Below, piece by piece: positions 26,884-36,107 of a stretch of DNA of 64,000 nucleotides. Source of the DNA: Gammaproteobacteria bacterium. Its GTDB lineage: Bacteria > Pseudomonadota > Gammaproteobacteria > Burkholderiales > Nitrosomonadaceae. The notes under the pieces were generated by a model. That model made no database searches. It was not told where the DNA came from and was given only the letters and a program-made list of their open reading frames with translations. Every line of letters begins with the position of its first letter. Within the stretch, counting starts at the first letter, position 1. The position numbers were made by a program, and so were the translations under genes. The stretch is from assembly GCA_015709635.1 (NCBI GenBank), contig CP054180.1, forward strand, positions 2,418,001 to 2,482,000. The letters are read 5' to 3'.

Positions 26884-27138
26884 CTAAACTTTATTTATTT
26901 GCTTTACAACATTCCAACTTTTAGTCTTGGATATAGGTCGACATTCCTCAATTAGTACAATATCGCCAATAGAGAACTTATTGTCAGCATCATGTGCATG
27001 ATACTTCTTAGATCGAGTTATATATTTCCCATAAAGTGGATGTTTTATTCTACGTTCTACTAAAACTGTGACAGTTCTCTCCATTTTATTACTCGTAATT
27101 TTTCCTGTCAGAGTGCGTTTTAATTTTTCATTATTCAT
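26884..27138 (-). CDS. rpsQ: 30S ribosomal protein S17
   Basis: 84-aa OB-fold protein that binds the 5' domain of 16S rRNA. It begins KLKRTLTGKITSNKMERTVTVLVER and includes KHPLYGKYITRSKKYHAHD and VLIEECRPISKTKSW. It follows rpmC by 2 nt and is the last S10-group gene. Confidence 0.98.
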   Translation of the reverse strand: MNNEKLKRTLTGKITSNKMERTVTVLVERRIKHPLYGKYITRSKKYHAHDADNKFSIGDIVLIEECRPISKTKSWNVVKQINKV

Positions 27139-27140
27139 AA

Positions 27141-27329
27141 TTAATTCACTTTTTGTTTTATGACAGTTTTGATTCTTGCTATATCTTTTCTAACCGCTTT
27201 CAGCTGACTTGTGTTTGAAAGCTGTTGCGTTGCTAATTGCATTCTTAAACCAAATTGGACTTTTAATAATGTGATCAATTCCTTATTTAACTCAGTTAAA
27301 GATTTTTCTCTTAGCTCACTAGCTTTCAT
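27141..27329 (-). CDS. rpmC: 50S ribosomal protein L29
   Basis: 62-aa helical-hairpin protein near the tunnel exit, where it contacts nascent-chain factors. It begins MKASELREKSLTELNKEL and contains LLKVQFGLRMQLATQQLSNTSQL and the terminal VRKDIARIKTVIKQK. Two-nucleotide gaps to rplP and rpsQ imply coupling. Confidence 0.97.
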   Translation of the reverse strand: MKASELREKSLTELNKELITLLKVQFGLRMQLATQQLSNTSQLKAVRKDIARIKTVIKQKVN

Positions 27330-27331
27330 TG

Positions 27332-27748
27332 TTATCCACCAATCTGTCTAATTGTAAATACTGTTTTAATCGGTAACTTTGCTGCAGCTAATCTAAATGC
27401 TTCTTTTGCCAATTCTTCTGTAACACCATCCATTTCATATAATACTTTTCCGGGTTGTATTTCTGCTACGAAATACTCGGGACTTCCCTTTCCATTTCCC
27501 ATTCTAACTTCTGCTGGTTTATGTGAAATTGGCTTATCAGGAAAAATTCGTATCCAGATACGTCCACCTCTTTTAATATGCCTAGTCATCGCTCTACGTG
27601 CCGCTTCAATTTGACGCGCCGTTAATCGACCTCGATCAATCGCTTTTAAGCCAAATTCTCCAAAACTGACTTTCGATCCGCGCGTTGCGATTCCCGTATT
27701 TCTTCCTTTTTGCTGCTTTCTATATTTTGTTCTGGCTGGTTGAAGCAT
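27332..27748 (-). CDS. rplP: 50S ribosomal protein L16
   Basis: 138-aa protein close to the peptidyl-transferase and A-site tRNA. Recognised by MLQPARTKYRKQQKGRNTG, ARRAMTRHIKRGGRIWIRIFPD and GKGSPEYFVAEIQPGKVLYE. Its arginine in the RIFPDKPIS segment is the usual hydroxylation target region. It follows rpsC by 77 nt, one of the longer gaps in the block. Confidence 0.98.
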   Translation of the reverse strand: MLQPARTKYRKQQKGRNTGIATRGSKVSFGEFGLKAIDRGRLTARQIEAARRAMTRHIKRGGRIWIRIFPDKPISHKPAEVRMGNGKGSPEYFVAEIQPGKVLYEMDGVTEELAKEAFRLAAAKLPIKTVFTIRQIGG

Positions 27749-27825
27749 TTCTTTCCTCAGTGCTATTTAATTTGATAATTAAATGTTCTAAAAAACATAT
27801 TTATACGATTATCATAATTTAATGC

Positions 27826-28569
27826 TTAGTCAGTATTTGTATCAAATTCTTTTGCAAATGAAGTTGCAGTTTTTTTGCTAATTTTTTTCTTTTCATTACT
27901 TAAATTTGCACTTGAAATGCCAAGATTATTTAAATCGCTCTTTCCCAATATTTCGCCCTTAAAAATCCAAACCTTGATACCGATAATCCCATACGTAGTT
28001 TTAGCTTCGGATGTACCATAGTCAAGATCAGCTCTTAACGTGTGAAGTGGTACTCGGCCTTCACGATACCATTCAGTGCGAGCTATCTCAATTCCATTCA
28101 ATCTTCCAGAGCTCATTATTTTAATACCTTGTGCCCCCAGTCTCATTGCATTCTGCATCGCTCTTTTCATTGCTCTCCGAAACATAATTCTTTTTTCTAG
28201 CTGTTGCGCAATATTATCAGCGATTAGTTGTGCATCTAATTCTGGTTTTCTAATTTCTTCAATATTTACATGTACTGGAACTCCCATTCGTTTTTGGAGT
28301 TCAGTACGCAATATCTCTATATCCTCACCTTTCTTTCCAATAACAACTCCAGGACGTGAGCTATATATTGTAATTCTGGCATTCTTTGACGGTCTCTCTA
28401 TTAAAATTCTGCCAACCGACGCATTTTTTAGTTTTTCATTAAGAAAAGCCCGTACTTTTATGTCTTCATTGAGCATAATCGCAAAACTATTGCTAGTTGC
28501 ATACCATTTAGATTGCCAATTTTTTTGAACTGAAAGCCGGAATCCGGTTGGATGTATTTTTTGACCCAT
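27826..28569 (-). CDS. rpsC: 30S ribosomal protein S3
   Basis: 247-aa head protein at the mRNA entry tunnel. It begins MGQKIHPTGFRLSVQKNWQSKWYA. A KH domain with VIGKKGEDIEILRTEL follows, and the C-terminal domain has GAQGIKIMSSGRLNGIEIARTEW. The tail (about residues 212-247) is lysine/serine-rich and variable. It follows rplV by 20 nt. Confidence 0.98.
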   Translation of the reverse strand: MGQKIHPTGFRLSVQKNWQSKWYATSNSFAIMLNEDIKVRAFLNEKLKNASVGRILIERPSKNARITIYSSRPGVVIGKKGEDIEILRTELQKRMGVPVHVNIEEIRKPELDAQLIADNIAQQLEKRIMFRRAMKRAMQNAMRLGAQGIKIMSSGRLNGIEIARTEWYREGRVPLHTLRADLDYGTSEAKTTYGIIGIKVWIFKGEILGKSDLNNLGISSANLSNEKKKISKKTATSFAKEFDTNTD

Positions 28570-28589
28570 ATCAACTAACGCCTTTACTT

Positions 28590-28937
28590 TTATTTGATCA
28601 AACTTTTACTGTCACTCACAGTCAGTGATATGTGACATGTTGGTTTTACAATTCTATTTCCACGGCCTTTCGCGCGCGCGCTTGTGCGCTTCATCAATGT
28701 CCCGCGATCAATAAATATTGACGAAACTCTGAGTTCATCAATATCTGCTCCTTCATTGTGCTCTGCATTCGCAATGGCGGATTCCAAAATCTTGCGTATT
28801 ATCTCAGCTCCTTTTTTAGGGCTAAAAGTTAAAATATTGAGAGCTTTATCAACAGGCAAACCTCTAATTTGATTAGCTACTAAACGTCCTTTTTGTGCTG
28901 ATAATCTAATACTACGCAATTTAGCAGTTGTTTCCAT
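28590..28937 (-). CDS. rplV: 50S ribosomal protein L22
   Basis: 115-aa protein whose extended beta hairpin lines the exit tunnel. I place the start at ATG 28937 (METTAKLRSIRLSAQKGRLV), which aligns with the family and is 9 nt after AGGA. ATG 28943, two codons upstream, is only 3 nt from that site. The hairpin region DRGTLMKRTSARAKGRGNRIVKPTCHI is intact. Confidence 0.96.
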   Translation of the reverse strand: METTAKLRSIRLSAQKGRLVANQIRGLPVDKALNILTFSPKKGAEIIRKILESAIANAEHNEGADIDELRVSSIFIDRGTLMKRTSARAKGRGNRIVKPTCHISLTVSDSKSLIK

Positions 28938-28948
28938 TATCATATTTC

Positions 28949-29230
28949 CTATCGTTTAGTAACTGCTTTTTTATCACCAGCATGACCTTTGAAGGTACGA
29001 GTTAGCGAAAACTCGCCAAACTTGTGACCGATCATATTCTCCGTAACTAAAACAGGAATATGTTGCTTTCCATTATGTACGGCTACGATCATTCCTATAA
29101 AATCTGGTAATATTGTTGAGCGCCTTGACCATGTTTTTATTGGTCTTTTGTCATTTGTTTCCCGTGCTTTCAAAATTTTTTGCATCAAATGAATATCGAC
29201 AAATGGTCCTTTCTTTATTGATCGTGCCAT
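28949..29230 (-). CDS. rpsS: 30S ribosomal protein S19
   Basis: 93-aa head protein forming a pair with S13. Signature MARSIKKGPFVDIHLMQK, TWSRRSTILPDFIGMIVAVHNGKQ and MIGHKFGEFSLTRTFKGH. It lies between rplB and rplV, 8 nt after rplB. Confidence 0.98.
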   Translation of the reverse strand: MARSIKKGPFVDIHLMQKILKARETNDKRPIKTWSRRSTILPDFIGMIVAVHNGKQHIPVLVTENMIGHKFGEFSLTRTFKGHAGDKKAVTKR

Positions 29231-29238
29231 TTAATAAA

Positions 29239-30075
29239 TCATCCTTTTTTCGAATAACGATGACGAATTATCATCACTTCTGTTCGTTTGTTTTTTCGAG
29301 TTCTATAACCTTTAGCCGGTACTCCCCAAGGACTTACAGGATGCCTACCGGCTGACGTTCTTCCTTCACCACCTCCATGCGGATGATCGATAGGATTCAT
29401 CGCAACTCCTCTAACAGTAGGCCTAATTCCACGCCATCTCACAGCTCCAGCTTTACCGATTGATCTCAAGCTATGCTCAGCATTACCAACTTCTCCGATT
29501 GTCGCACGACAATCAATATGAACTTTTCGCATTTCTCCAGAACGGAGTTTCAATTGTGCATAATTTCCTTCTCGTGCTTGTAGCTGAATAGACGCACCCG
29601 CTGATCTTCCCAGCTGCGCTCCTTTCCCCGGCAACAACTCTACGCAGTGAATGATTGTTCCCATCGGTATATTGCGCAATGGCAATGCATCTCCAGGTTT
29701 TATTTGTGCACTCTTACCGCTGCCAATTTTTGCTCCGACAGTTAAGCCTTTCGGTGCAATGATATATCTTCTTTCTCCATCTTGGTAGCAAACCAGAGCT
29801 ATATTAGCAGTTCTATTTGGATCATATTCAATACGCTCTACTATTGCAGCTATATTATCCTTATTACGCTTGAAATCGATTAGTCTATAATGATGCTTGT
29901 GCCCACCACCGCGATGCCTAACCGTTATATGGCCATGATGATTTCTGCCTGCAGTTTTTACTTGTTTCTCAATTAGATTTTTATAAGGCTTACCCTTATA
30001 TAAATCCTTATTGATTAATTTTACAACTGTTCTTCTTCCAGGCGATGTTGGTTTCTGTTTAACGAGTGCCATCAT
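29239..30075 (-). CDS. rplB: 50S ribosomal protein L2
   Basis: 278-aa protein required for subunit association and peptidyl transfer. ALVKQKPTSPGRRTVVK opens the protein. GGGHKHHYRLIDFKRNK and MNPIDHPHGGGEGRTSAGRHPVSPWG (containing the conserved His of the active-centre loop) are intact. Two adjacent ATGs (30075 and 30072) overlap the rplW stop; the second gives the standard MALVK start. Confidence 0.98.
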   Translation of the reverse strand: MMALVKQKPTSPGRRTVVKLINKDLYKGKPYKNLIEKQVKTAGRNHHGHITVRHRGGGHKHHYRLIDFKRNKDNIAAIVERIEYDPNRTANIALVCYQDGERRYIIAPKGLTVGAKIGSGKSAQIKPGDALPLRNIPMGTIIHCVELLPGKGAQLGRSAGASIQLQAREGNYAQLKLRSGEMRKVHIDCRATIGEVGNAEHSLRSIGKAGAVRWRGIRPTVRGVAMNPIDHPHGGGEGRTSAGRHPVSPWGVPAKGYRTRKNKRTEVMIIRHRYSKKG

Positions 30076-30407
30076 TTAACCTCTGCACTTGAAAAATTGG
30101 TGAAGCTCAATTCTTGTCCAGATTTAATACTTATGATGGCTTTTTTCCAGTCACTTCTTCGCCCCATAAAACGACCAATTCTTTTCTTTTTCCCTTTTAC
30201 ATTAATGGTCTGAACATTTTTTACTTCTATTTTCTGCTCTTTCCATAATAATTCTATAGCATCCTTTATTTCTTTTTTGGTTGCATCGATTGCAACCCGA
30301 AATATCGTTTGATTATTTTTTTCCCCAATAAATGTTGCTTTTTCTGATATATGAGGTGCTAATATTATTTTTAATAAGCGTTCCTGATCAATATTCAATC
30401 CTTTCAT
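30072..30407 (-). CDS. rplW: 50S ribosomal protein L23
   Basis: 111-aa docking site for trigger factor and SRP at the tunnel exit. Core ILAPHISEKATFIGEKNNQTIFRVAIDATK and the basic arm VKNVQTINVKGKKKRIGRFMGRRSDWKKAI are clear. It overlaps rplD by 4 nt and rplB by 4 nt, so the rplD-W-B trio is coupled. Confidence 0.98.
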   Translation of the reverse strand: MKGLNIDQERLLKIILAPHISEKATFIGEKNNQTIFRVAIDATKKEIKDAIELLWKEQKIEVKNVQTINVKGKKKRIGRFMGRRSDWKKAIISIKSGQELSFTNFSSAEVK

Positions 30408-31024
30408 GACAAAAGCTCCTCAAGCTCCTTCAATCCTGCAAATGTTAGTAAAATTTTTTCAAACTTTAAAAGACTAATCGGATCTATATTCCTTACTTCC
30501 ACAACAGAAACTCGCGGGATATTTCTTGATGATAAATATAAATTATCGTCCACCTGATTTGTTATTAACATTACTTCATTTAATCCAAAAACTGCTAGTT
30601 TTTCTTTAAAAATTCTGGTCTTATGAGTGTCAATGTTAAATTTATCTGTAACTAGCAATCGCTCATCACGTATTAATTGCGATAAGATGACACTCATACC
30701 AGCACGATACATCTTTTTGTTTAATTTTTTTCTGAAATTTTCATCTGGGCTATTTGGAAAAATTTTTCCACCCCCTCTCCAGATCGGACTTGACGCCATT
30801 CCGGCACGTGCACGCCCTGTTCCCTTCTGTCGCCATGGCTTTTTGGTTGATTTCGCAACATCTGAACGCCCTTTCTGCGCTCGAGTAGCACTTCTCGCAT
30901 TCGACAAATAAGATGTTACAATTTGATGAACAAGTGCTTCATTGTAATTTCTATTAAAAAGCTCATCAGAAACAGTAATATTTCCTGATGTCTGATTTTT
31001 TTCACCAATAAGCTTTAGCTCCAT
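30404..31024 (-). CDS. rplD: 50S ribosomal protein L4
   Basis: 206-aa tunnel-constriction protein. In enterics it is the autogenous repressor of the S10 operon, but that regulation is not established in betaproteobacteria. The tunnel loop is QKGRSDVAKSTKKPWRQKGTGRARAGMASSPIWRGGG. It follows rplC by 36 nt. Confidence 0.98.
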   Translation of the reverse strand: MELKLIGEKNQTSGNITVSDELFNRNYNEALVHQIVTSYLSNARSATRAQKGRSDVAKSTKKPWRQKGTGRARAGMASSPIWRGGGKIFPNSPDENFRKKLNKKMYRAGMSVILSQLIRDERLLVTDKFNIDTHKTRIFKEKLAVFGLNEVMLITNQVDDNLYLSSRNIPRVSVVEVRNIDPISLLKFEKILLTFAGLKELEELLS

Positions 31025-31060
31025 TACCTGTTCACCTTATTCTTTGTTTTACTAATTTAT

Positions 31061-31708
31061 TTATTTCTTCACTTTAATGCTTGGGCGCACAATAACGTTC
31101 CCTCCCTTAGATCCGGGTATCGCGCCTTTGACTAGCAGTAAATTTCTCTCATTATCAATTCTTAAAATCTCTATATTTTGCACAGTTCTTTGTACGTTCC
31201 CCATATGACCGGACATTCTCTTTCCTGGAAATACTCGTCCTGGATCTTGAGCCATTCCGATCGATCCCGGTTTGTTATGTGCTTTTGAATTACCGTGACT
31301 GGCTCTATTTGACGAAAAATTATGTAACTTTATGGTACCGGCGTACCCTTTACCAATAGTTATCCCAGATATATCTACCTTTTGACCTACTTTGAAAATG
31401 TCACATTTAACATTTTCTCCATTTTGAATTTGATTAAGCGCATCGTCTGTATGCACACGAAATTCTTTCATAATGCTTCCAGCTTCCACACCTGCCTTTG
31501 CAAAGTGCCCTGCAGCTGATTTATTAACTCTACTCGCTCTTCTTCTTCCAAAAGTTAATTGAATACCAGAATAACCGTCGGTTTTAGTCTTTTTTATCTG
31601 AGTTATACGATTATTGGAAGCATCAATTACCGTTACAGGTAAACTATCCCCATTGTCAGTAAAAATTCGCGTCATCCCGATTTTACGACCAATCAACCCT
31701 ATACTCAT
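31061..31708 (-). CDS. rplC: 50S ribosomal protein L3
   Basis: 215-aa protein near the peptidyl-transferase centre. It begins MSIGLIGRKIGMTRIFTDNGDSLPVTVI. The loop GSIGMAQDPGRVFPGKRMSGHMG contains the Gln that PrmB methylates in related bacteria. A 100-nt gap separates it from rpsJ. A weak TTGTTT...TATAAA pair in that gap has only 14-nt spacing, so I do not call an internal promoter. Confidence 0.98.
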   Translation of the reverse strand: MSIGLIGRKIGMTRIFTDNGDSLPVTVIDASNNRITQIKKTKTDGYSGIQLTFGRRRASRVNKSAAGHFAKAGVEAGSIMKEFRVHTDDALNQIQNGENVKCDIFKVGQKVDISGITIGKGYAGTIKLHNFSSNRASHGNSKAHNKPGSIGMAQDPGRVFPGKRMSGHMGNVQRTVQNIEILRIDNERNLLLVKGAIPGSKGGNVIVRPSIKVKK

Positions 31709-31808
31709 ACCTAGCCTCTTTTAATCCACATGTATCATTACTTTATAAAAAGTATTTACTCAAACAATATCGAATTTTCTTGTCTTTCAAACTTACCATG
31801 AAAATTTT

Positions 31809-32117
31809 TTATAGTTTAATTTCGACATCAACACCAGCCGGCAAATCCAATTTCATCAATGCATCGACTGTTTTATCTGTTGGATCAATAATATCCATCA
31901 ATCTCAAATGTGTTCTGATCTCAAATTGATCGCGAGATGTTTTATTTACATGAGGAGATCGAAGCACATCAAAACGTTCTATGCGAGTAGGCAATGGTAC
32001 GGGACCTTTGACTACAGCCCCTGTCCTCTTAGCCGTTTCAACAATCTCAAGTGCTGATTTATCTATCAATCGATAATCAAAAGCCTTAAGGCGAATTCTA
32101 ATTTTTTGATTTTGCAT
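31809..32117 (-). CDS. rpsJ: 30S ribosomal protein S10 (NusE)
   Basis: 102-aa head protein that doubles as NusE in antitermination and transcription-translation coupling with NusG. It begins MQNQKIRIRLKAFDYRLIDKSA and contains GPVPLPTRIERFDVLRSPHVNKTSRDQFEIRTH. It follows tuf by 70 nt. Confidence 0.98.
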   Translation of the reverse strand: MQNQKIRIRLKAFDYRLIDKSALEIVETAKRTGAVVKGPVPLPTRIERFDVLRSPHVNKTSRDQFEIRTHLRLMDIIDPTDKTVDALMKLDLPAGVDVEIKL

Positions 32118-32187
32118 ATTTTTAATCCTGAGTTTAAAAATTAAACACTACAATCTGATTAAACTCAATTTTTCAAGATCCTTAAAA

Positions 32188-33378
32188 TCACTCGATGATT
32201 TTTGCGACCACGCCGGCACCTACCGTTCTTCCACCCTCACGTATCGCAAACCTCAATCCATCTTCCATCGCAATCGGCGCTATCAAATTCACTGTTACCG
32301 ATACGTTATCCCCAGGCATCACCATTTCCGTGCCAGCCGGCAGTTCGATCGCTCCCGTCACGTCCGTCGTCCTAAAATAAAATTGCGGACGATAGCCAGG
32401 GAAGAAAGGTGTATGTCTTCCACCTTCATCTTTACTTAACACATAAATCTCTGCTGTGAATTTGGTATGCGGCGATATACTGCCCGGTTTTGCCAATACC
32501 TGACCACGTTCCACTTCTTCCCGCTTCGTGCCTCGCAGCAATATTCCAACATTGTCTCCCGCTTGCCCCTGATCCAGCAGTTTACGGAACATTTCTACAC
32601 CAGTACATACCGTTTTCAGTGTAGGCTTGAGACCAACAATCTCTATCTCGTCACCTACTTTAATGATCCCTCTTTCCACGCGACCCGTTACAACCGTTCC
32701 ACGACCTGAAATCGAGAATACATCTTCCACAGGCATGATGAAAGCACCGTCAATTGCGCGCTCCGGTTGCGGTATATAACTATCCAACGCTTCCGCCAAT
32801 TTCAAAATGGAGGGTTCGCCGATATCGCTTTGATCACCTTCCAGTGCTTTCAGTGCCGAACCGACAATAATCGGGGTATCGTCGCCCGGGAAATCATATT
32901 TGGATAATAGTTCGCGTATTTCCATTTCGACTAGCTCGATCAATTCAGCATCGTCAACCATGTCCGCTTTGTTCATATATACAATGATGTAGGGAACACC
33001 CACTTGGCGCGCCAGCAGTATATGTTCACGCGTTTGCGGCATCGGGCCGTCAGCGGCCGATACAACCAGAATCGCTCCATCCATTTGTGCTGCGCCCGTG
33101 ATCATGTTCTTCACATAATCCGCGTGTCCAGGACAGTCCACATGCGCGTAATGACGATTCGCTGTTTCGTATTCCACATGCGCTGTATTAATGGTAATTC
33201 CACGCGCACGCTCTTCCGGCGCCGAGTCAATCTGATCGTAGCTCTTCGCTTCTCCGCCAAATTTCTTCGTCAATATCGTCGTAATCGCCGCCGTTAGCGT
33301 CGTCTTACCATGATCCACGTGTCCTATCGTTCCAACATTTACGTGTGGCTTCGATCGCTCAAATTTACTCTTTGCCAT
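32188..33378 (-). CDS. tuf: Elongation factor Tu
   Basis: 396-aa GTPase that delivers aminoacyl-tRNA. G1 GHVDHGKTTLT, G2 region RGITINTAHVEYE, G3 DCPGHADYVKNMI and G4 NKAD (here IVYMNKADMVDD, a Cys-to-Ala difference from the common NKCD) are present, then SALKALEGD. Domains 2 and 3 follow. It lies between fusA and rpsJ. Its composition is distinctly more GC-rich than the ribosomal genes downstream, consistent with strong codon selection. Many proteobacteria carry a second tuf elsewhere. Confidence 0.98.
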   Translation of the reverse strand: MAKSKFERSKPHVNVGTIGHVDHGKTTLTAAITTILTKKFGGEAKSYDQIDSAPEERARGITINTAHVEYETANRHYAHVDCPGHADYVKNMITGAAQMDGAILVVSAADGPMPQTREHILLARQVGVPYIIVYMNKADMVDDAELIELVEMEIRELLSKYDFPGDDTPIIVGSALKALEGDQSDIGEPSILKLAEALDSYIPQPERAIDGAFIMPVEDVFSISGRGTVVTGRVERGIIKVGDEIEIVGLKPTLKTVCTGVEMFRKLLDQGQAGDNVGILLRGTKREEVERGQVLAKPGSISPHTKFTAEIYVLSKDEGGRHTPFFPGYRPQFYFRTTDVTGAIELPAGTEMVMPGDNVSVTVNLIAPIAMEDGLRFAIREGGRTVGAGVVAKIIE

Positions 33379-33409
33379 GTCTGTTCCTTTTACACTCTTA
33401 ACAATTCAA

Positions 33410-35500
33410 TTATTTTTTGTTAATTATCGCATCTGCCACATTCTTTGGAGCTTCAGAATAATGTTTAAACTCCATTGAATAAGTTGCCCTTCCTTGTGTA
33501 GCGGACCTCAGCGCCGTTGAATAACCAAACATCTCCGCCAACGGAACTTCAGCGCGAATTACTTTAAATCCAGGCACATCTTCCATTCCTTGTATCATGC
33601 CGCGCCTTGATGATAAATCTCCTACCACATTACCCATAAAATCTTCGGGAGATTCAACCTCTACCGCCATCATTGGCTCTAATAACACCGGACTGGCTTT
33701 ACGCATACCATCTTTAAATGCTATCGATGCTGCCATTTTGAATGCGTTTTCATTAGAATCAACGTCGTGATATGAACCATCAAAAAGAGTAACTTTAACA
33801 TCAACAACCGGATAGCCCGCCAGCACCCCACTTGGCAGTGTCTCCAACAATCCTTTTTCGACTGCCGGTATATATTCGCGAGGCACTGCTCCACCTTTTA
33901 TCTCATCGACAAACTCAAAGCCCTTACCTGCTTCATTCGGTTCCATTTTTAGCCATACATGACCGTATTGACCACGCCCGCCTGATTGTTTAACAAATTT
34001 CCCTTCTATTTCCACAGATTTTCTTATTGCTTCGCGATAGGCAACTTGTGGCGCACCAACATTCGCTTCCACACCGAATTCCCGTTTCATGCGATCCACA
34101 ATAATTTCTAAATGTAACTCTCCCATTCCAGAAATAATTGTTTGGCCCGATTCTTCATCAGTCCGCACCCTAAATGAAGGGTCCTCTTGCGCTAATCTGT
34201 TAAGCGCAATTCCCATTTTTTCCTGATCTATTTTTGTTTTTGGCTCAACAGCGACATGAATTACTGGTTCAGGAAAATCCATTCTTTCCAATGTAATCAC
34301 TTTTTGCGGATCACATAGAGTATCCCCCGTGACGACATCCTTCAAACCGACGGCAGCCGCTATATCACCCGCACGCACTTCTTTAATTTCTTCACGCTGA
34401 TTAGCGTGCATTTGCAGAATCCGACCAATTCTTTCTTTTTTGCCCTTAACCGGATTATAAACCGTATCACCAGACACAACGACACCCGAATAAACCCGGA
34501 AGAAAATTAGCTGCCCTACATAAGGATCTGTTGCAATCTTGAATGCCAATGCCGAAAATGGTTCGTTATCGTCTGCACTACGTTTATCTGCCTCACCATT
34601 TTCACTCTCACCCTGTATTGCCAATATATCCGTAGGCGATGGCATATAATCTATAACCGCATCCAGCATCGCTTGCACACCTTTATTTTTAAAGGCCGTG
34701 CCACACATCATAGGCACTATTTCATTATTTATTGTTCGCGTGCGCAAACCACTCTTGATCTCGGGAATTTCCAAATCCCCGTTTTCAAGATACTTATTCA
34801 TTAACTCTTCATTTGCTTCCGCCGCGGATTCAACCATTTTTTCACGCCATACCTTAGCATCCTCTTTTAAATTTGCAGGTATGTCTCGTTCTTCAAATTT
34901 CATTCCACGACTTTCATCATCCCAGTAAATAGCCTTCATCTTTACCAGATCGACAATACCCTCAAACTTATCTTCAGCACCAATTGGCAACTGTATCGGC
35001 ACTGGCACTGCTTTTAATCGCGTTTTAATCTGCTCATAAACACGCATAAAATTTGCACCCGAACGATCCATCTTATTCACAAACGCTAAACGGGGCACTT
35101 GATACTTATTTGCTTGCCTCCAAACCGTTTCTGTCTGCGGTTGCACGCCACCTACCGCGCAAAAAACCGTACACGCCCCATCCAGCACACGTAGCGAACG
35201 TTCTACCTCAATAGTGAAATCGACGTGCCCAGGAGTGTCTATGATGTTAATCCGATGCTCGGGATAATTTCCGCCCATCCCTCTCCAGAAACAAGTCGTC
35301 GCTGCTGACGTAATCGTAATACCTCTTTCCTGCTCCTGCTCCATCCAGTCCATAGTTGCCGCGCCATCATGAACTTCACCCAGTTTATGTGACACACCAG
35401 TATAAAAAAGCACACGCTCGGTAGTCGTCGTTTTTCCCGCGTCGATATGCGCCATAATACCTATGTTTCTATAACGCTCTATTGGAGTTTTTCTTGCCAC
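33410..35500 (-). CDS. fusA: Elongation factor G
   Basis: 696-aa translocase GTPase. The G domain carries AHIDAGKTTTTERVLFYTG, RGITITSAATTCFW, DTPGHVDFTIEVERSLRVLDGA and NKMDRSGANF. Domains II-V follow, with domain IV containing SGGRGQYGHVWLKMEP and domain V MFGYSTALRSATQGRATYSMEF. It lies between rpsG (60 nt) and tuf (31 nt) in the str operon. Confidence 0.98.
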   Translation of the reverse strand: MARKTPIERYRNIGIMAHIDAGKTTTTERVLFYTGVSHKLGEVHDGAATMDWMEQEQERGITITSAATTCFWRGMGGNYPEHRINIIDTPGHVDFTIEVERSLRVLDGACTVFCAVGGVQPQTETVWRQANKYQVPRLAFVNKMDRSGANFMRVYEQIKTRLKAVPVPIQLPIGAEDKFEGIVDLVKMKAIYWDDESRGMKFEERDIPANLKEDAKVWREKMVESAAEANEELMNKYLENGDLEIPEIKSGLRTRTINNEIVPMMCGTAFKNKGVQAMLDAVIDYMPSPTDILAIQGESENGEADKRSADDNEPFSALAFKIATDPYVGQLIFFRVYSGVVVSGDTVYNPVKGKKERIGRILQMHANQREEIKEVRAGDIAAAVGLKDVVTGDTLCDPQKVITLERMDFPEPVIHVAVEPKTKIDQEKMGIALNRLAQEDPSFRVRTDEESGQTIISGMGELHLEIIVDRMKREFGVEANVGAPQVAYREAIRKSVEIEGKFVKQSGGRGQYGHVWLKMEPNEAGKGFEFVDEIKGGAVPREYIPAVEKGLLETLPSGVLAGYPVVDVKVTLFDGSYHDVDSNENAFKMAASIAFKDGMRKASPVLLEPMMAVEVESPEDFMGNVVGDLSSRRGMIQGMEDVPGFKVIRAEVPLAEMFGYSTALRSATQGRATYSMEFKHYSEAPKNVADAIINKK

Positions 35501-35560
35501 AGTTAAATGCCTTACGATTAATTCAACTTATATTCGCTAAACGCCGGATGTTCGGCTGCA

Positions 35561-36031
35561 TTAAAATCTAAAGTGCGAGAATGCCTTATTGGATTCTGCC
35601 ATTCTATGAACTTCTTCCCGTTTCTTTACCGCACCACCACGCCCTTCTGCCGCTTCGGCCAATTCACCCGCCAATCTCGCATCCATCGATTTTTCGCTTC
35701 TCTTTCTGGCTGCATCCCTTAACCAACGCATGGCCAACGCATTACGACGCACTGACCGCACCTCAACCGGCACTTGATAGTTGGCTCCACCCACACGGCG
35801 ACTTTTTACTTCCACAATTGGACGAACATTAGTCAGTGCTTGCGTAAAAACTTCTAATGGATCACTTCCGGTTTTTTTGCTTATATGCTCCAACGCACCA
35901 TAAATAATTCTCTCGGCCACGGACTTTTTACCACGCGTCATAAGCACATTTACAAACTTTGCCAATTCGACATTATGGTATTTTGGATCCGGCAATATTT
36001 CCCGCTTTGGCACTTCTCTACGTCTTGGCAT
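35561..36031 (-). CDS. rpsG: 30S ribosomal protein S7
   Basis: 156-aa organiser of the 3' domain of 16S rRNA. It begins MPRRREVPKREILPDPKYHNVELAKFVNVLM. VEVKSRRVGGANYQVPVEVR and the C-terminal KREEVHRMAESNKAFSHFRF are intact. In E. coli S7 represses str operon translation; this is not tested here. It follows rpsL by 76 nt. Confidence 0.98.
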   Translation of the reverse strand: MPRRREVPKREILPDPKYHNVELAKFVNVLMTRGKKSVAERIIYGALEHISKKTGSDPLEVFTQALTNVRPIVEVKSRRVGGANYQVPVEVRSVRRNALAMRWLRDAARKRSEKSMDARLAGELAEAAEGRGGAVKKREEVHRMAESNKAFSHFRF

Positions 36032-36107
36032 TACACAACCTCACACATTACGCAAATTTTTTGCAATTTCTCTAAAATTCTGCATCTAACAAATTTAACA
36101 ACAACCC

